Positions 9,656 through 19,803 of a stretch of 64,000 nucleotides of DNA are shown in pieces. Location: positions 114,971 to 178,970 of the forward strand of contig JAKUQS010000004.1 of assembly GCA_022451485.1 (NCBI GenBank). Reading direction: 5' to 3'. The notes below the pieces were generated by a model. The model saw only the letters and a program-made list of their open reading frames with translations. It was not told where the DNA came from and did not search any database. The position numbers were made by a program, and so were the translations under genes. Source of the DNA: Gammaproteobacteria bacterium (GTDB lineage Bacteria > Pseudomonadota > Gammaproteobacteria > Arenicellales > UBA868). The stretch's first letter is position 1; each line of letters starts with the position of its first letter.

Positions 9656-10884
9656 GCGCTCATCAAATCCTTGGTTCGTGCAATGCCGGCAAACAGCGCA
9701 TCAACATCATCATAGTTGTTGTACATCCCGAACGAAGCACGCACGGTCGCGGCAACGCCGAAATGCTCCATCACAGGCATCGCACAATGGTGCCCGGCGC
9801 GCACGGCAACACCCTCATGGTCAAGCACGGTACCTACATCGTGAGCATGAATACCGTCAAGCTCAAATGACAGCACGGCAGCTTTATCAGGAGCGGTCCC
9901 GAACACCTGCAACCCGGACACCGCGCTGGCTTGGGCCTGAGCATAATCCAGTAACGCCCGCTCATGCGCAGCGATCTGACTCAGCCCGTGTCCACTAACG
10001 TAATCAATCGCAGCGCCAAGCCCCACCGCACCCGCGATATGCGGCGTACCGGCTTCAAACTTATAGGGCAGATCATTGTAGGTGGTCTGCGCGAAACGCA
10101 CCTGTTTGATCATGTCTCCCCCACCCTGCCAGGGCGGCATGGCCTCAAGTAGCGATTCCTTTCCATACAGGATTCCAAATCCTGTGGGTCCATATAGCTT
10201 GTGCCCTGAAAACGCGTAGAAGTCGCAATCGAGCGCCTGTACATCAACTTCCATGTGGGGGACCGCCTGTGCACCATCGACCAACACCACCGCGCCGGCA
10301 TCGTGTGCCAGACGGATCATCTCAGCCATGGGATTAATCGTACCCAGCGTGTTAGAGATGTGCGTCACCGCCACAATGCGAGTGTTATCAGACAGCATCG
10401 TTCGGTACTGATCCAGATCGAGGACGCCGTTATCATGGAAAGGAACCACCTTTAACGTTGCACCACTCAACTCACAAGCAATCTGCCACGGTACGATATT
10501 CGCGTGGTGCTCCATTTCAGTCACTAGAATCTCGCTACCGGGGGATAGGTTGGCACGACCATACGTTTGGGCAACAAGATTAATTGCAGCGGTCGTGCCA
10601 CTGACATAGATGATCTCGCTGGTCCGTGCAGCATTAAGGAGCGTGCAGACTTTCTCACGCACTGTTTCATAGGCTGCCGTGGCCCGCTGGCTAAGCGTAT
10701 GCACCCCGCGGTGTACGTTGGAATGATCGCGACGATAGTAATCGCTCATCGCCTGGGTCACGACCTCGGGTTTTTGCGCGCTTGCGCCACTATCCAGATA
10801 AACCAATGGCCGTCCATGGATCTGTTGTTTGAGTATCGGAAAATCGGCGCGCACCGAGTCCACATCGAGCGCGACCGATGTCAT
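9652..10884 (-). CDS. sufS: Cysteine desulfurase SufS
   Basis: A group II PLP-dependent cysteine desulfurase delivering sulfur to SufU and SufBCD. From the ATG at 10884 it has 410 residues, with the PLP lysine K229 in FSGHKLYGPTG and the catalytic C367 in AVRAGHHCAMP. A TTG at 10914 would add ten residues; neither has a convincing ribosome-binding site, and I prefer the ATG. It lies between sufD and sufU in the order B-C-D-S-U-T. Confidence 0.95.
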   Translation of the reverse strand: MTSVALDVDSVRADFPILKQQIHGRPLVYLDSGASAQKPEVVTQAMSDYYRRDHSNVHRGVHTLSQRATAAYETVREKVCTLLNAARTSEIIYVSGTTAAINLVAQTYGRANLSPGSEILVTEMEHHANIVPWQIACELSGATLKVVPFHDNGVLDLDQYRTMLSDNTRIVAVTHISNTLGTINPMAEMIRLAHDAGAVVLVDGAQAVPHMEVDVQALDCDFYAFSGHKLYGPTGFGILYGKESLLEAMPPWQGGGDMIKQVRFAQTTYNDLPYKFEAGTPHIAGAVGLGAAIDYVSGHGLSQIAAHERALLDYAQAQASAVSGLQVFGTAPDKAAVLSFELDGIHAHDVGTVLDHEGVAVRAGHHCAMPVMEHFGVAATVRASFGMYNNYDDVDALFAGIARTKDLMSA

Positions 10885-10935
10885 TGATTTTTCGCTTTGC
10901 AACGTCTTAGCCAATGGAATTGATTGATCGGGCAG

Positions 10936-12249
10936 TCAGTCAGTTAACATCATCTCGACGCGAGTGAGGAGGTGTTCTCTGAGGGAGTCCGGCGAGGCCG
11001 CGAGCAATACATCGCTTGCAAACGCCTTAATTAATAATCGCTTCGCCATTTCCTCAGGAATACCCCGAGAACGCAGGTAAAACAGCGCATCCTTATCCAA
11101 TTGCCCAACGGTAGCCCCATGCGCGCACTTGACATCATCCGCATAGATCTCAAGTTGCGGTTTCGTATCGATTTCAGCATCACGGGAAAGCAACAGATTC
11201 TGATTGCTCTGCTCAGACACGGTTTTCTGCGCATCCGGCTGCACAACGATACGGCCATGGAATACCGCGCGCGCTCGATCATCAAGCACGCCTTTGTAAT
11301 GCTCATGACTGATACAACTCGGTTCATTATGGAAAATCTGTGTGTGATTATCGATATGCTGACGCCCGCGAGCCAAGTACAGGCCGCGCAAATTGACCTC
11401 AGCCCCGACCCCATCGAGATCAACCATCAGATCGTTACGCACCAGCTCTCCGGCAAGGGTTATTGCAAAAGCATCGAATCGACTGCCGCGCCCCAGCTTG
11501 GCAAACAGACCACCGATGTGGAAACTGTTCTTGCTCTCCTCTTGTAGCTGGTACAACGTAAGGTGCGCATCCGCGTCGACGATCACCTCCGTCACCACAT
11601 TGGTTAGTGTCCGCTGAGCACCGATAGCAACATATCGTGCCAACACCTGCAATTGTGAGCCCTTTCCAGCCACCACCAGATTGCGTGGCTGTACCATCGT
11701 CGATTCAGTCGCTGCACTTGCAACAAATACAATCTCAAGCGGTTTATCGAAGACCTGGCCAGGCGCGATCTCTACGACCAAGCCATTGCCAAGGAATGCC
11801 GAATTCATCGCGGTAAACCCGTGTGGATCAGGCACTAAATTCTTACCCAGATACGGCTCTAACCGCCCGGGATCCGAAACCAGTAAATCAGCCAAACTGC
11901 TCACGCGGATTCCCTCTGGCATCAGGGTGACATCGGACAAGTGCGCCATTGGAACCCCATTCACGACCACGATCCGATAACACTCCAATGAGGGAATTGC
12001 CGTGCGGGAAACAAAAGCAGTATCCACATCGCACTGGCCAGCCGGCCCCACCTCGAAGGGCTTTTTCAGTAACGACTGAACGTTGGTGTAACGCCAATCT
12101 TCATCACGAAGGCTAGGGAATCCGGCATCCCGAAGCCGCTCGACACCCCCATCGCGCAATTCCACCAGCCACGGCAAGTCAGGCGCAGGCAACTCCGGCC
12201 CGAGCCGCTGCTGTGCGGCAAGGTAATCAACCACTGCTTGTGCTGTCAT
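10936..12249 (-). CDS. sufD: SUF complex component SufD
   Basis: A 437-residue subunit of the SufBC2D cluster-assembly scaffold. The core beta-helix carries the family segments EPSCISHEHYKGVLDDRARAVF in two overlapping halves, the late SEQSNQNLLLSRDAEIDTKPQLEIYADDVKCAHGATVG block (also split in function between ligand and interface) and LFYLRSRGIPEEMAKRLL. It begins at an ATG at 12249, four bp after sufC, indicating tight coupling. Confidence 0.95.
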   Translation of the reverse strand: MTAQAVVDYLAAQQRLGPELPAPDLPWLVELRDGGVERLRDAGFPSLRDEDWRYTNVQSLLKKPFEVGPAGQCDVDTAFVSRTAIPSLECYRIVVVNGVPMAHLSDVTLMPEGIRVSSLADLLVSDPGRLEPYLGKNLVPDPHGFTAMNSAFLGNGLVVEIAPGQVFDKPLEIVFVASAATESTMVQPRNLVVAGKGSQLQVLARYVAIGAQRTLTNVVTEVIVDADAHLTLYQLQEESKNSFHIGGLFAKLGRGSRFDAFAITLAGELVRNDLMVDLDGVGAEVNLRGLYLARGRQHIDNHTQIFHNEPSCISHEHYKGVLDDRARAVFHGRIVVQPDAQKTVSEQSNQNLLLSRDAEIDTKPQLEIYADDVKCAHGATVGQLDKDALFYLRSRGIPEEMAKRLLIKAFASDVLLAASPDSLREHLLTRVEMMLTD

Positions 12250-12253
12250 TTAA

Positions 12254-13027
12254 CTAGGCTACCGAGTGGCCAGCGCCGCTATCGGCCTGTTCCTCTAGCC
12301 AACCATAACCATGCTCTTCCAGTTCACGCGCAAGTTGTTTATCACCTGACTTCACGAAACGACCATCAGCTAACACATGGACATAGTCAGGCTCAATGTA
12401 ATCCAGTAACCGTTGATAATGAGTCACCAGTAAGATAGAACGATCGCCCTGGCGCATAGCATTAACGCCGCTGGCAACCACTTTCAACGCGTCAATATCA
12501 AGCCCAGAATCGGTCTCATCAAGAATAGCCAGCCGTGGTTCAATCATCGCCATCTGGAAAATTTCGTTACGCTTTTTCTCACCACCAGAAAACCCGTGGT
12601 TAACCGGGCGATGCAGAAATTCTTCCTTCATTTCAACCAACTGCAATTTCTGCCGCACCAGTTTTAGGAAGTCGATCGCATCCAGTTCGCTCTCCCCGCG
12701 GTGTTTGCGTTGCGCGTTCACCGCTTCCTTAATCAAATAAACATTAGTCACTCCAGGAATCTCAACGGGGTATTGAAACGCTAGGAACACCCCTTCGCGG
12801 GCGCGCTCTTCTGGCGTCAGAGCGAGCAAATCATGGTCACCGTAGGTCACGCTGCCGCGCATCACGTCATACCCCTCACGCCCAGCAAGCACACTCGCCA
12901 ACGTGCTTTTGCCAGACCCATTGGGCCCCATGATCGCGTGCACTTCGCCCGCCGCAACATCTAGGTTAATGCCTTTGAGAATGGGTTTTCCACCCACCTC
13001 TACCGTCAGGTCGCAAATACTGAGCAT
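12254..13027 (-). CDS. sufC: SUF ATPase SufC
   Basis: A 257-residue ABC-type ATPase driving the SufBCD complex. Walker A GPNGSGKST is near residues 35-43, the signature region is NHGFSGGEKKRNEI, and Walker B reads LAILDETDSGLD. The family's unusual signature and the D-loop are standard. The start is an ATG at 13027, 42 bp from sufB. Confidence 0.97.
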   Translation of the reverse strand: MLSICDLTVEVGGKPILKGINLDVAAGEVHAIMGPNGSGKSTLASVLAGREGYDVMRGSVTYGDHDLLALTPEERAREGVFLAFQYPVEIPGVTNVYLIKEAVNAQRKHRGESELDAIDFLKLVRQKLQLVEMKEEFLHRPVNHGFSGGEKKRNEIFQMAMIEPRLAILDETDSGLDIDALKVVASGVNAMRQGDRSILLVTHYQRLLDYIEPDYVHVLADGRFVKSGDKQLARELEEHGYGWLEEQADSGAGHSVA

Positions 13028-13069
13028 AGATAAAGAATCGGTTAAGAGTGGTTGCTTGCTGCTAGCACA

Positions 13070-14518
13070 TCAGCCAACAGCGCCTTCAAGACTAATACCC
13101 AGTAGCTTCTGGGCTTCTACTGCAAATTCCATTGGCAACTCTCTGAATACTTCTTTACAGAAGCCGTTGACAATCATTGATATGGCGTCCTCTTCGGACA
13201 ACCCTCGTTGGCGACAATAAAACAACTGGTCTTCACCAATCTTGGTGGTGGTTGCCTCATGCTCAACGACCGCAGTTGGGTTTTTAACCTCGAGATACGG
13301 ATAGGTGTGAGCGCCGCATTGGTCGCCCATCAACAGCGAATCGCATTGCGAGTAATTCCGTGCCCCTTCAGCCCCTTTGATGATTTTGACCAAGCCGCGA
13401 TAAGCGTTCTGACCACGACCCGCAGAAATACCTTTGGAAATGATCGTGCTGCTGGTGTTCGAGCCGATATGCACCATCTTAGTACCGGTATCTGCCTGCT
13501 GACGGTTGTTCGTCAACGCGACAGAGTAGAACTCGCCAATCGATTCATCACCCTCCAACAAAACACTCGGGTATTTCCAGGTAATGGCCGAACCGGTTTC
13601 CACCTGTGTCCAAGAAATCTTGGCCCGCTTGCCGCGACAAGCACCCCGTTTGGTCACAAAATTGTAAATACCACCGCGACCTTCAGCATCCCCGGGATAC
13701 CAGTTCTGCACCGTCGAGTACTTTATCTCGGCCCCTTCCATTGCCACCAATTCAACCACTGCGGCATGCAGCTGGTTTTCGTCTCGCATCGGCGCAGTAC
13801 AACCCTCGAGATAACTCACGTAACTGCCCTCATCTGCCACAATCAACGTCCGTTCAAACTGCCCTGTGTTCAGGGCATTAATTCGGAAGTAAGTCGACAA
13901 CTCCATCGGACAACGAACGCCCTTTGGCACATAGACAAACGATCCGTCACTGAACACTGCTGAATTCAACGCGGCGTAATAATTGTCACCCTGCGGCACC
14001 ACTGCGCCGAGATATTGCTTCACCAAGTCGGGGTGATCGCGCAATGCTTCTGAAAACGGACAGAAAATCACGCCTGCCTCAGCCAAATTTGCTTTAAAAG
14101 TAGTCGCTACCGACACACTGTCAAACACAGCGTCAACTGCCACTCCAGCCAGCGCTTTTTGTTCCTGCAATGGAATTCCGAGCTTCTCGTAAGTTTCAAG
14201 TAACTTGGGATCAACTTCATCTAAGCTTTTTGGTGCATCCTCGGGACTGCGTGGCGCCGAGTAGTAACTGATCGCCTGGAAGTCGATTGGTGGGTAATCA
14301 ACATGTGCCCAACTTGGCTCTACCATTGTCTGCCATCGACGGAACGCCTCCAATCTCCATTCAAGCATGAAAGCAGGCTCGTTCTTCTTGGCCGATATCG
14401 CACGAACGACCCGCTCGTCCAAACCGGGCGGCAAGGTGTCAGATTCGATGTCCGTGACGAATCCTTCCTTGTACTCCCGATCGACTAAAGCGCCGATTGC
14501 TGCTGTCGCTGAACTCAT
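13070..14518 (-). CDS. sufB: SUF scaffold protein SufB
   Basis: A 482-residue scaffold on which iron-sulfur clusters are built. Recognisable segments are [57 protein letters not shown] and the C-terminal [21 protein letters not shown] and [16 protein letters not shown] regions, including the conserved cysteine after the DSLL motif. The start is an ATG at 14518, 76 bp downstream of iscR, so the two genes are probably in one transcript. Confidence 0.97.
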   Translation of the reverse strand: MSSATAAIGALVDREYKEGFVTDIESDTLPPGLDERVVRAISAKKNEPAFMLEWRLEAFRRWQTMVEPSWAHVDYPPIDFQAISYYSAPRSPEDAPKSLDEVDPKLLETYEKLGIPLQEQKALAGVAVDAVFDSVSVATTFKANLAEAGVIFCPFSEALRDHPDLVKQYLGAVVPQGDNYYAALNSAVFSDGSFVYVPKGVRCPMELSTYFRINALNTGQFERTLIVADEGSYVSYLEGCTAPMRDENQLHAAVVELVAMEGAEIKYSTVQNWYPGDAEGRGGIYNFVTKRGACRGKRAKISWTQVETGSAITWKYPSVLLEGDESIGEFYSVALTNNRQQADTGTKMVHIGSNTSSTIISKGISAGRGQNAYRGLVKIIKGAEGARNYSQCDSLLMGDQCGAHTYPYLEVKNPTAVVEHEATTTKIGEDQLFYCRQRGLSEEDAISMIVNGFCKEVFRELPMEFAVEAQKLLGISLEGAVG

Positions 14519-14594
14519 ATGCTATCTACTTGGATCCTAAGTTTTAGTTGGTGGCGCTACTCAGCACACAATCAACCCCATGTGTTTATGGTCA

Positions 14595-15098
14595 TTAAAT
14601 AGGCGTGAGCTCGTCGTGAATGAACGCCACCTTGCGTGAGACATTATCTTCTTTGCCCTGACGACGGCTGTCCTGCCGCTCGGCAACCTGCTGAACTCCC
14701 GGTTCACGAACGAGATTGCCTAAACTAATGTCATCGAGAAATTCATAGATTTTTCCGCTGAGGCTGCTCCACAGTTCATGTGTGAGGCATCGCTCACCGT
14801 CTTGACAATCTGTCTTTCCGCCACAGCGAGTCACGTCGACTTTCTCATCTACTGCGGTGATGATGGCAGCGACAGAAATCTGGTCCATCTCCTTCGCCAA
14901 GCGGTAACCACCGCCAGGTCCACGAGTACCTTTAACGAGATTGGCTCGTCGCAATCGCGCAAAAAGCTGTTCCAGATAAGACAGCGATATTTCTTGGTTA
15001 GTCGCGATATCCTGCAAAGTCACCGGCCGGCGAGACTGATGTATTGCAAGGTCCAGCATTGCGGTCACGGCATACCGACCCTTAGTGGTGAGTTTCAT
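14595..15098 (-). CDS. iscR: Rrf2-family iron-sulfur regulator IscR
   Basis: A 167-residue Rrf2 transcription factor with an N-terminal winged helix-turn-helix ([18 protein letters not shown], then [21 protein letters not shown]). The 2Fe-2S ligands fall at C92, C98, C104 and H107 (CGGKTDC..ERCLTH), exactly the spacing and numbering of E. coli IscR, so this is IscR rather than another Rrf2 member. It heads the SUF operon and most likely controls it and itself according to iron-sulfur demand. The ATG at 15098 is preceded by a clear AGGAGC ribosome-binding site. Its C-terminal tail (about 140-167) is longer than minimal. Confidence 0.95.
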   Translation of the reverse strand: MKLTTKGRYAVTAMLDLAIHQSRRPVTLQDIATNQEISLSYLEQLFARLRRANLVKGTRGPGGGYRLAKEMDQISVAAIITAVDEKVDVTRCGGKTDCQDGERCLTHELWSSLSGKIYEFLDDISLGNLVREPGVQQVAERQDSRRQGKEDNVSRKVAFIHDELTPI

Positions 15099-15208
15099 AT
15101 TAGCTCCTGGTTCATCGGGGTTAGAGACGTCTAATATACAAAAGATATATAAGATGGTCCCCGACTAGATCTCCTGTGGTGATAGTCCCAGCTAAATAAC
15201 CAACTTCC

Positions 15209-15237
15209 AGTATAGGGATTTCCGCCCTTAAAACCAA
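15209..15237 (-). promoter_or_regulatory. Predicted sigma-70 promoter of iscR-suf operon
   Basis: On the minus strand TTGGTT (15232-15237) and TATACT (15209-15214) are separated by 17 bp, about 110 bp upstream of the iscR start. The downstream segment 15163-15205 is rich in GACTA/TAGTC and AGTTGG/TAGCTG words like those of IscR type 1 sites but does not match the full consensus. Predicted from sequence only. Confidence 0.5.
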
Positions 15238-15283
15238 GTGGGGCAGTGCGATATGGGGGCGTAATGTATTGAAAAAAAAGAGG

Positions 15284-16933
15284 TTATCTTTTGTGGCGCA
15301 TCCAATTGATACCAATAACCAGCGCACCGACTACCAACATCACCTGTCCGGCAGCGTTCTGTGCGTCTAGCCATCCTGCCACCCCACGCAACTGAACAAA
15401 GCCGGCGCCCACTAAGGCTATACCGACCAAAGTACCTATCAGACGGCGCTCGAAACGACACACCCGGCGATCAATTTCTCGCGCTAAAAGAGCCTCATTC
15501 TCCGCCGGTCCTGCCGGGCGTGTATAGCGTCGAATCATTGTCTCCAGCGTGCTTGGTAATTCGTCCAACAAGGGAACCAATCGCGGAAAATCTCGGCGTA
15601 TACGCCTAATCAAAGCCGGTGGGCCGACTTCTTGACGCATCCATTCCTCAAGAAATGGCTTCGCGGTCTCCCACAGGTCCAGTTGCGGATATAACTGCCG
15701 CCCCAGCCCCTCAATGTTCAACAGTGTCTTTTGCAAAAGTACAAGTTGTGGTTGGACTGGCATATCAAATCGCCGCGCTGTTTGAAACAGGCGGACAATG
15801 AGGCGACCAAAAGAAATTTCGCTGATGGGACGAGCAAAGATTGGCTCACAAACTGTGCGAATCGCAGCCTCAAACTCATCGGCACGCGTGCCAGCTGGCA
15901 CCCAACCGGCGCGAATGTGAGCCTCGGCCACCGCTCGGTAATCCCGATTGAAAAACGCGAGTAGATTTTCTGCCAGATACCGCTTATCACTCGCCCCAAG
16001 CGTACCCATGATGCCGAAATCGACGGCTCGATACTGGCCTTTGTCACTGACGAAAATGTTGCCCGGGTGCATATCGGCATGAAAAAAACCATCCCGAAAC
16101 GCTTGGGTAAAAAATATCTCTACCCCGTTGTAAGCAAGTTCGCGCATGTCAATACCCGCTTGATGAAGCGCCGCCGTATCGCGGATGGGGATACCGTAAA
16201 CCCGCTCCATGACCATAACTGTCTGGCGCGTGTGGTCCCAGTAAACAGCCGGCACCAGTATTAAATCTGATCCCTCGAAGTTCTGTCTCAACTGGCTGGC
16301 ATTAGCCGCTTCACGCATCAAGTCGAGCTCATCGTGAAGAGTCTTTTTATACTCATTGACGACCTCAACAGGCCGCAGTCGACGACTCTCCGGCCAGAAG
16401 CGTTCTGCCAGTTGCGCCAACCCATAAAGGACCTCTACATCCCGATCGATCACCGCTTGAATTCCGGGACGAAGCACTTTGACAACTACATCACTTCCGT
16501 CAAGAAGAAGGGCATAGTGCACTTGCGCCACTGATGCCGAAGCAGCTGGTTGACGGTTAAACTCAGCGAAATGTGCATCAAGCGGTTCTCCGTAGGCCGC
16601 CTCGATCATCTCGATTGCTTGCTCACCAGGAAACGGTGGTACGTCATCCTGTAGACGCGCTAACTCCACCGCGATGTCTTCCGGAAGCAGGTCCGGGCGA
16701 GTCGACAGCACCTGGCCAAACTTGACAAAAATGGGGCCCAATTGCTCCAGGGCTTGACGCAAGCGTGCTCCCCGGGACGCATCGTACCGACGCTGCCAGA
16801 ACGCTGGGAAAAAGAACAACAGCACCTTGTACTGTCGAAACACATGCTGCCCGCTCAACAGTTCGTCCAAACCATAACGAAGCAACACGTTAACAATCCG
16901 CCAAACACGGAAAGACTGTCGGACCCCTGTCAT
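15284..16933 (-). CDS. ubiB: Ubiquinone biosynthesis kinase-like ATPase UbiB
   Basis: A 549-residue ABC1/ADCK-family atypical kinase needed for ubiquinone synthesis. Visible features are the KxGQ motif (FVKFGQVLSTRPDLLP), an alanine-rich loop (ASASVAQVHYA), VVVKVLRP with the conserved lysine, DGFFHADMHPGN and VDFG, and two C-terminal hydrophobic segments (about 495-540) anchoring it in the inner membrane. The ATG at 16933 overlaps the ubiJ stop by four bases, in the conserved order ubiE-ubiJ-ubiB. Confidence 0.96.
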   Translation of the reverse strand: MTGVRQSFRVWRIVNVLLRYGLDELLSGQHVFRQYKVLLFFFPAFWQRRYDASRGARLRQALEQLGPIFVKFGQVLSTRPDLLPEDIAVELARLQDDVPPFPGEQAIEMIEAAYGEPLDAHFAEFNRQPAASASVAQVHYALLLDGSDVVVKVLRPGIQAVIDRDVEVLYGLAQLAERFWPESRRLRPVEVVNEYKKTLHDELDLMREAANASQLRQNFEGSDLILVPAVYWDHTRQTVMVMERVYGIPIRDTAALHQAGIDMRELAYNGVEIFFTQAFRDGFFHADMHPGNIFVSDKGQYRAVDFGIMGTLGASDKRYLAENLLAFFNRDYRAVAEAHIRAGWVPAGTRADEFEAAIRTVCEPIFARPISEISFGRLIVRLFQTARRFDMPVQPQLVLLQKTLLNIEGLGRQLYPQLDLWETAKPFLEEWMRQEVGPPALIRRIRRDFPRLVPLLDELPSTLETMIRRYTRPAGPAENEALLAREIDRRVCRFERRLIGTLVGIALVGAGFVQLRGVAGWLDAQNAAGQVMLVVGALVIGINWMRHKR

Positions 16934-17535
16934 GATTTCCCTACCCGGTAGATTCGGGGTAATAACCGATCGATACGCACACTCAATCGCTCGACATCAT
17001 CGCGTAAGTGCTCGACTTCCACCTGGTGTTGCTGATACCGGAGCCGCGTGGGCAACAGGCGTTTTTCTTCAGTAAGAATCTCACCAACCGTGTCAGTAAC
17101 CGACGTACGAGCAGTAGCTAACCAGTCACGCAAGCTTCGCACACCGACGCCTGTTTTTCTGGCCAGAAAATCGCCAACAATCTGGGATAGTGCTTCTTCC
17201 CAGTCCGGATCAAACGCCTGTAATAAAGTTTTCATCGCGTGCGCCAACTCGACATCCCCTGACATCGTAATGCGACGATCCCGCATGACGCTCTCTGGTG
17301 AGGCCGCCACACCAAGCATCGCAAGATCAAAGACACCCCCTTCGATCACGAGGTCCGGCGCTATGCCCGGTTGTTCCACGATCTCGAGGCGAGCACCCGA
17401 AACTCGTGCGTAGAACGAGGTATTGATACCGCCCAGCGACACACCGAGCAGTTTCCCATCCAAAGGCTCCATCATGGCCGCGGCCTCTGGATCCATTGCC
17501 AGCACGCGATTGAGTGCCAATATCAACACCGCCAT
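16930..17535 (-). CDS. ubiJ: Ubiquinone biosynthesis accessory factor UbiJ
   Basis: An SCP2-type lipid-binding protein that organises the soluble ubiquinone-biosynthesis complex. The SCP2 domain fills roughly residues 20-110 (LVIEGGVFDLAMLG, ITMSGDVELAHAMKTLL), followed by an extended helical tail with a predicted coiled coil near 155-190. The ATG at 17535 gives 201 residues; a GTG at 17550 would add five. It lies 49 bp from ubiE and overlaps ubiB, which defines the assignment better than its modest sequence conservation. Confidence 0.9.
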   Translation of the reverse strand: MAVLILALNRVLAMDPEAAAMMEPLDGKLLGVSLGGINTSFYARVSGARLEIVEQPGIAPDLVIEGGVFDLAMLGVAASPESVMRDRRITMSGDVELAHAMKTLLQAFDPDWEEALSQIVGDFLARKTGVGVRSLRDWLATARTSVTDTVGEILTEEKRLLPTRLRYQQHQVEVEHLRDDVERLSVRIDRLLPRIYRVGKS

Positions 17536-17583
17536 ATTCACGCCAATCACCGACGATTTCTCATGCTCATTTAGCGCCGCGTA

Positions 17584-18345
17584 TCAGTATCGAAATCCGA
17601 TGTGCAACGCGACAATGCCCCCACTCAAGTTGAAGTACCGAACATCCTCAAACCCAGCCTCCATCATTAAGCTTGATAGCGTTGCCTGATCAGGATGGCG
17701 ACGGATGGACTCGACCAAATACTGGTAACTACCCGCATCACCGGTAACCGCCTTACCTAAACGAGGAATGAGGGCAAACGAGAAAGTATCGTATATGGAA
17801 GCCAACGCCCTGGACGTTGGGTGAGAAAACTCCAAAACGACGATTCGTCCACCCGGCCGCAACATCTCAAACATGGATGCCAACGCCCGATCGATTCGGG
17901 TCACATTACGTAATCCGAATCCAATGCTGACGCAGTCAAAGGAACCCGGGGTAAAAGCCAATCTCTCAGCATCGGCGATAGCGTAACTGATCGTGGCGAC
18001 AAAACCAGCGTCGAGCAAGCGGGTTCGACCCTGTTGCAACATGGCGGAATTGATATCTGTAACGAATACTCGTCCACTGGAACCGACCCGCTGCGCAAAT
18101 CTCCGGGCCAAGTCGCCACTGCCGGAGGCCACATCGAGCACCCGTTGGCCTTTGCGTATCCCGCTCTGGCCAACAGCAAAATCCTTCCAACGTCGATGAC
18201 TACCAAGCGACATCAGGTCATTCATTACGTCGTAGCGCTCCGCCACTGAGCGAAACACATCAGCGACCATTGAAGCCTTTTCCGTTTCACCAACGCGTCG
18301 AAAACCAAAATGCGTATCGCGCTTGTCGTCCTGGGAAGTGTCCAT
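17584..18345 (-). CDS. ubiE: Ubiquinone/menaquinone C-methyltransferase UbiE
   Basis: A class I SAM-dependent methyltransferase acting on the benzoquinol ring. Motifs are HFGFRRV and VFRSVAERYDVMNDLMSLGSHR near the N-terminus, the SAM site VLDVASGSGDLARRF, and the UbiE signature LEFSHPTS. The ATG at 18345 is preferred; a GTG at 18354 that overlaps the stop of the upstream gene by one base would add three residues. Its length of about 253 residues is typical. Confidence 0.95.
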   Translation of the reverse strand: MDTSQDDKRDTHFGFRRVGETEKASMVADVFRSVAERYDVMNDLMSLGSHRRWKDFAVGQSGIRKGQRVLDVASGSGDLARRFAQRVGSSGRVFVTDINSAMLQQGRTRLLDAGFVATISYAIADAERLAFTPGSFDCVSIGFGLRNVTRIDRALASMFEMLRPGGRIVVLEFSHPTSRALASIYDTFSFALIPRLGKAVTGDAGSYQYLVESIRRHPDQATLSSLMMEAGFEDVRYFNLSGGIVALHIGFRY

Positions 18346-18353
18346 GGGATCCA

Positions 18354-18728
18354 CTAGTCAGACTGGGGTTCCTTACGAACATAGCCAGCCGAGGTGAGTC
18401 GATTGAGATAAGCCTGCCAGTATTCGGCCTGATGTTGACCGAGCTCATAGAAGGTTTCCCAAGAGTACAAACCGGTGGAATGGCCATCATCAAAGTGCAG
18501 CCGCACCGCATAGGCACCAACCGGCTCAATCTTATCTATGCTGACCCACTCCTTTCCTGTCTGGAGTACCTCCTGCCCAGGCCCGTGTCCCCGCACCTCA
18601 GCCGAAGGCGAGAACACACGCAGATATTCACAAGACAACTCATAGCGACAACCATCATCGAATGCAATTTCAAGCACCCGCGATTGCCGGTGCAATCGCA
18701 ACTCGGTTGGTTTCGGTTGGTCACTCAT
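18354..18728 (-). CDS. DUF971 domain protein
   Basis: A 124-residue protein consisting of a DUF971 (gamma-butyrobetaine-hydroxylase-like N-terminal) domain: LRLHRQSRVLEIAFDDG, YELSCEYLRVFSPSAEVRGHG, VEPVGAYAVRLHFDDGHSTGLYSW. The domain also occurs in iron-sulfur carrier fusions; no Mrp partner is attached here. It ends at the ubiE start, so it is probably co-transcribed with the ubiquinone genes. Its own function is unknown to me. Confidence 0.85.
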   Translation of the reverse strand: MSDQPKPTELRLHRQSRVLEIAFDDGCRYELSCEYLRVFSPSAEVRGHGPGQEVLQTGKEWVSIDKIEPVGAYAVRLHFDDGHSTGLYSWETFYELGQHQAEYWQAYLNRLTSAGYVRKEPQSD

Positions 18729-18795
18729 TCGTTTAGTGCGCGGGTGAATCCCCGGGTTACGCTACACGTCTATGTTCAATTAACCCGCTAGCGCG

Positions 18796-19797
<1,002 letters not shown>

Positions 19798-19803
19798 TTA
19801 TGG

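Noticed and set aside
13208..13963. 251-codon open frame antisense to sufB
   Set aside because: Antisense to a strongly conserved gene, no motif, no ribosome-binding site.
15163..15187. GACTA-N15-TAGTC as a canonical IscR type 1 site
   Set aside because: The consensus has the inner arms only three bases apart; here they are fifteen apart. Kept only as a weak suggestion.
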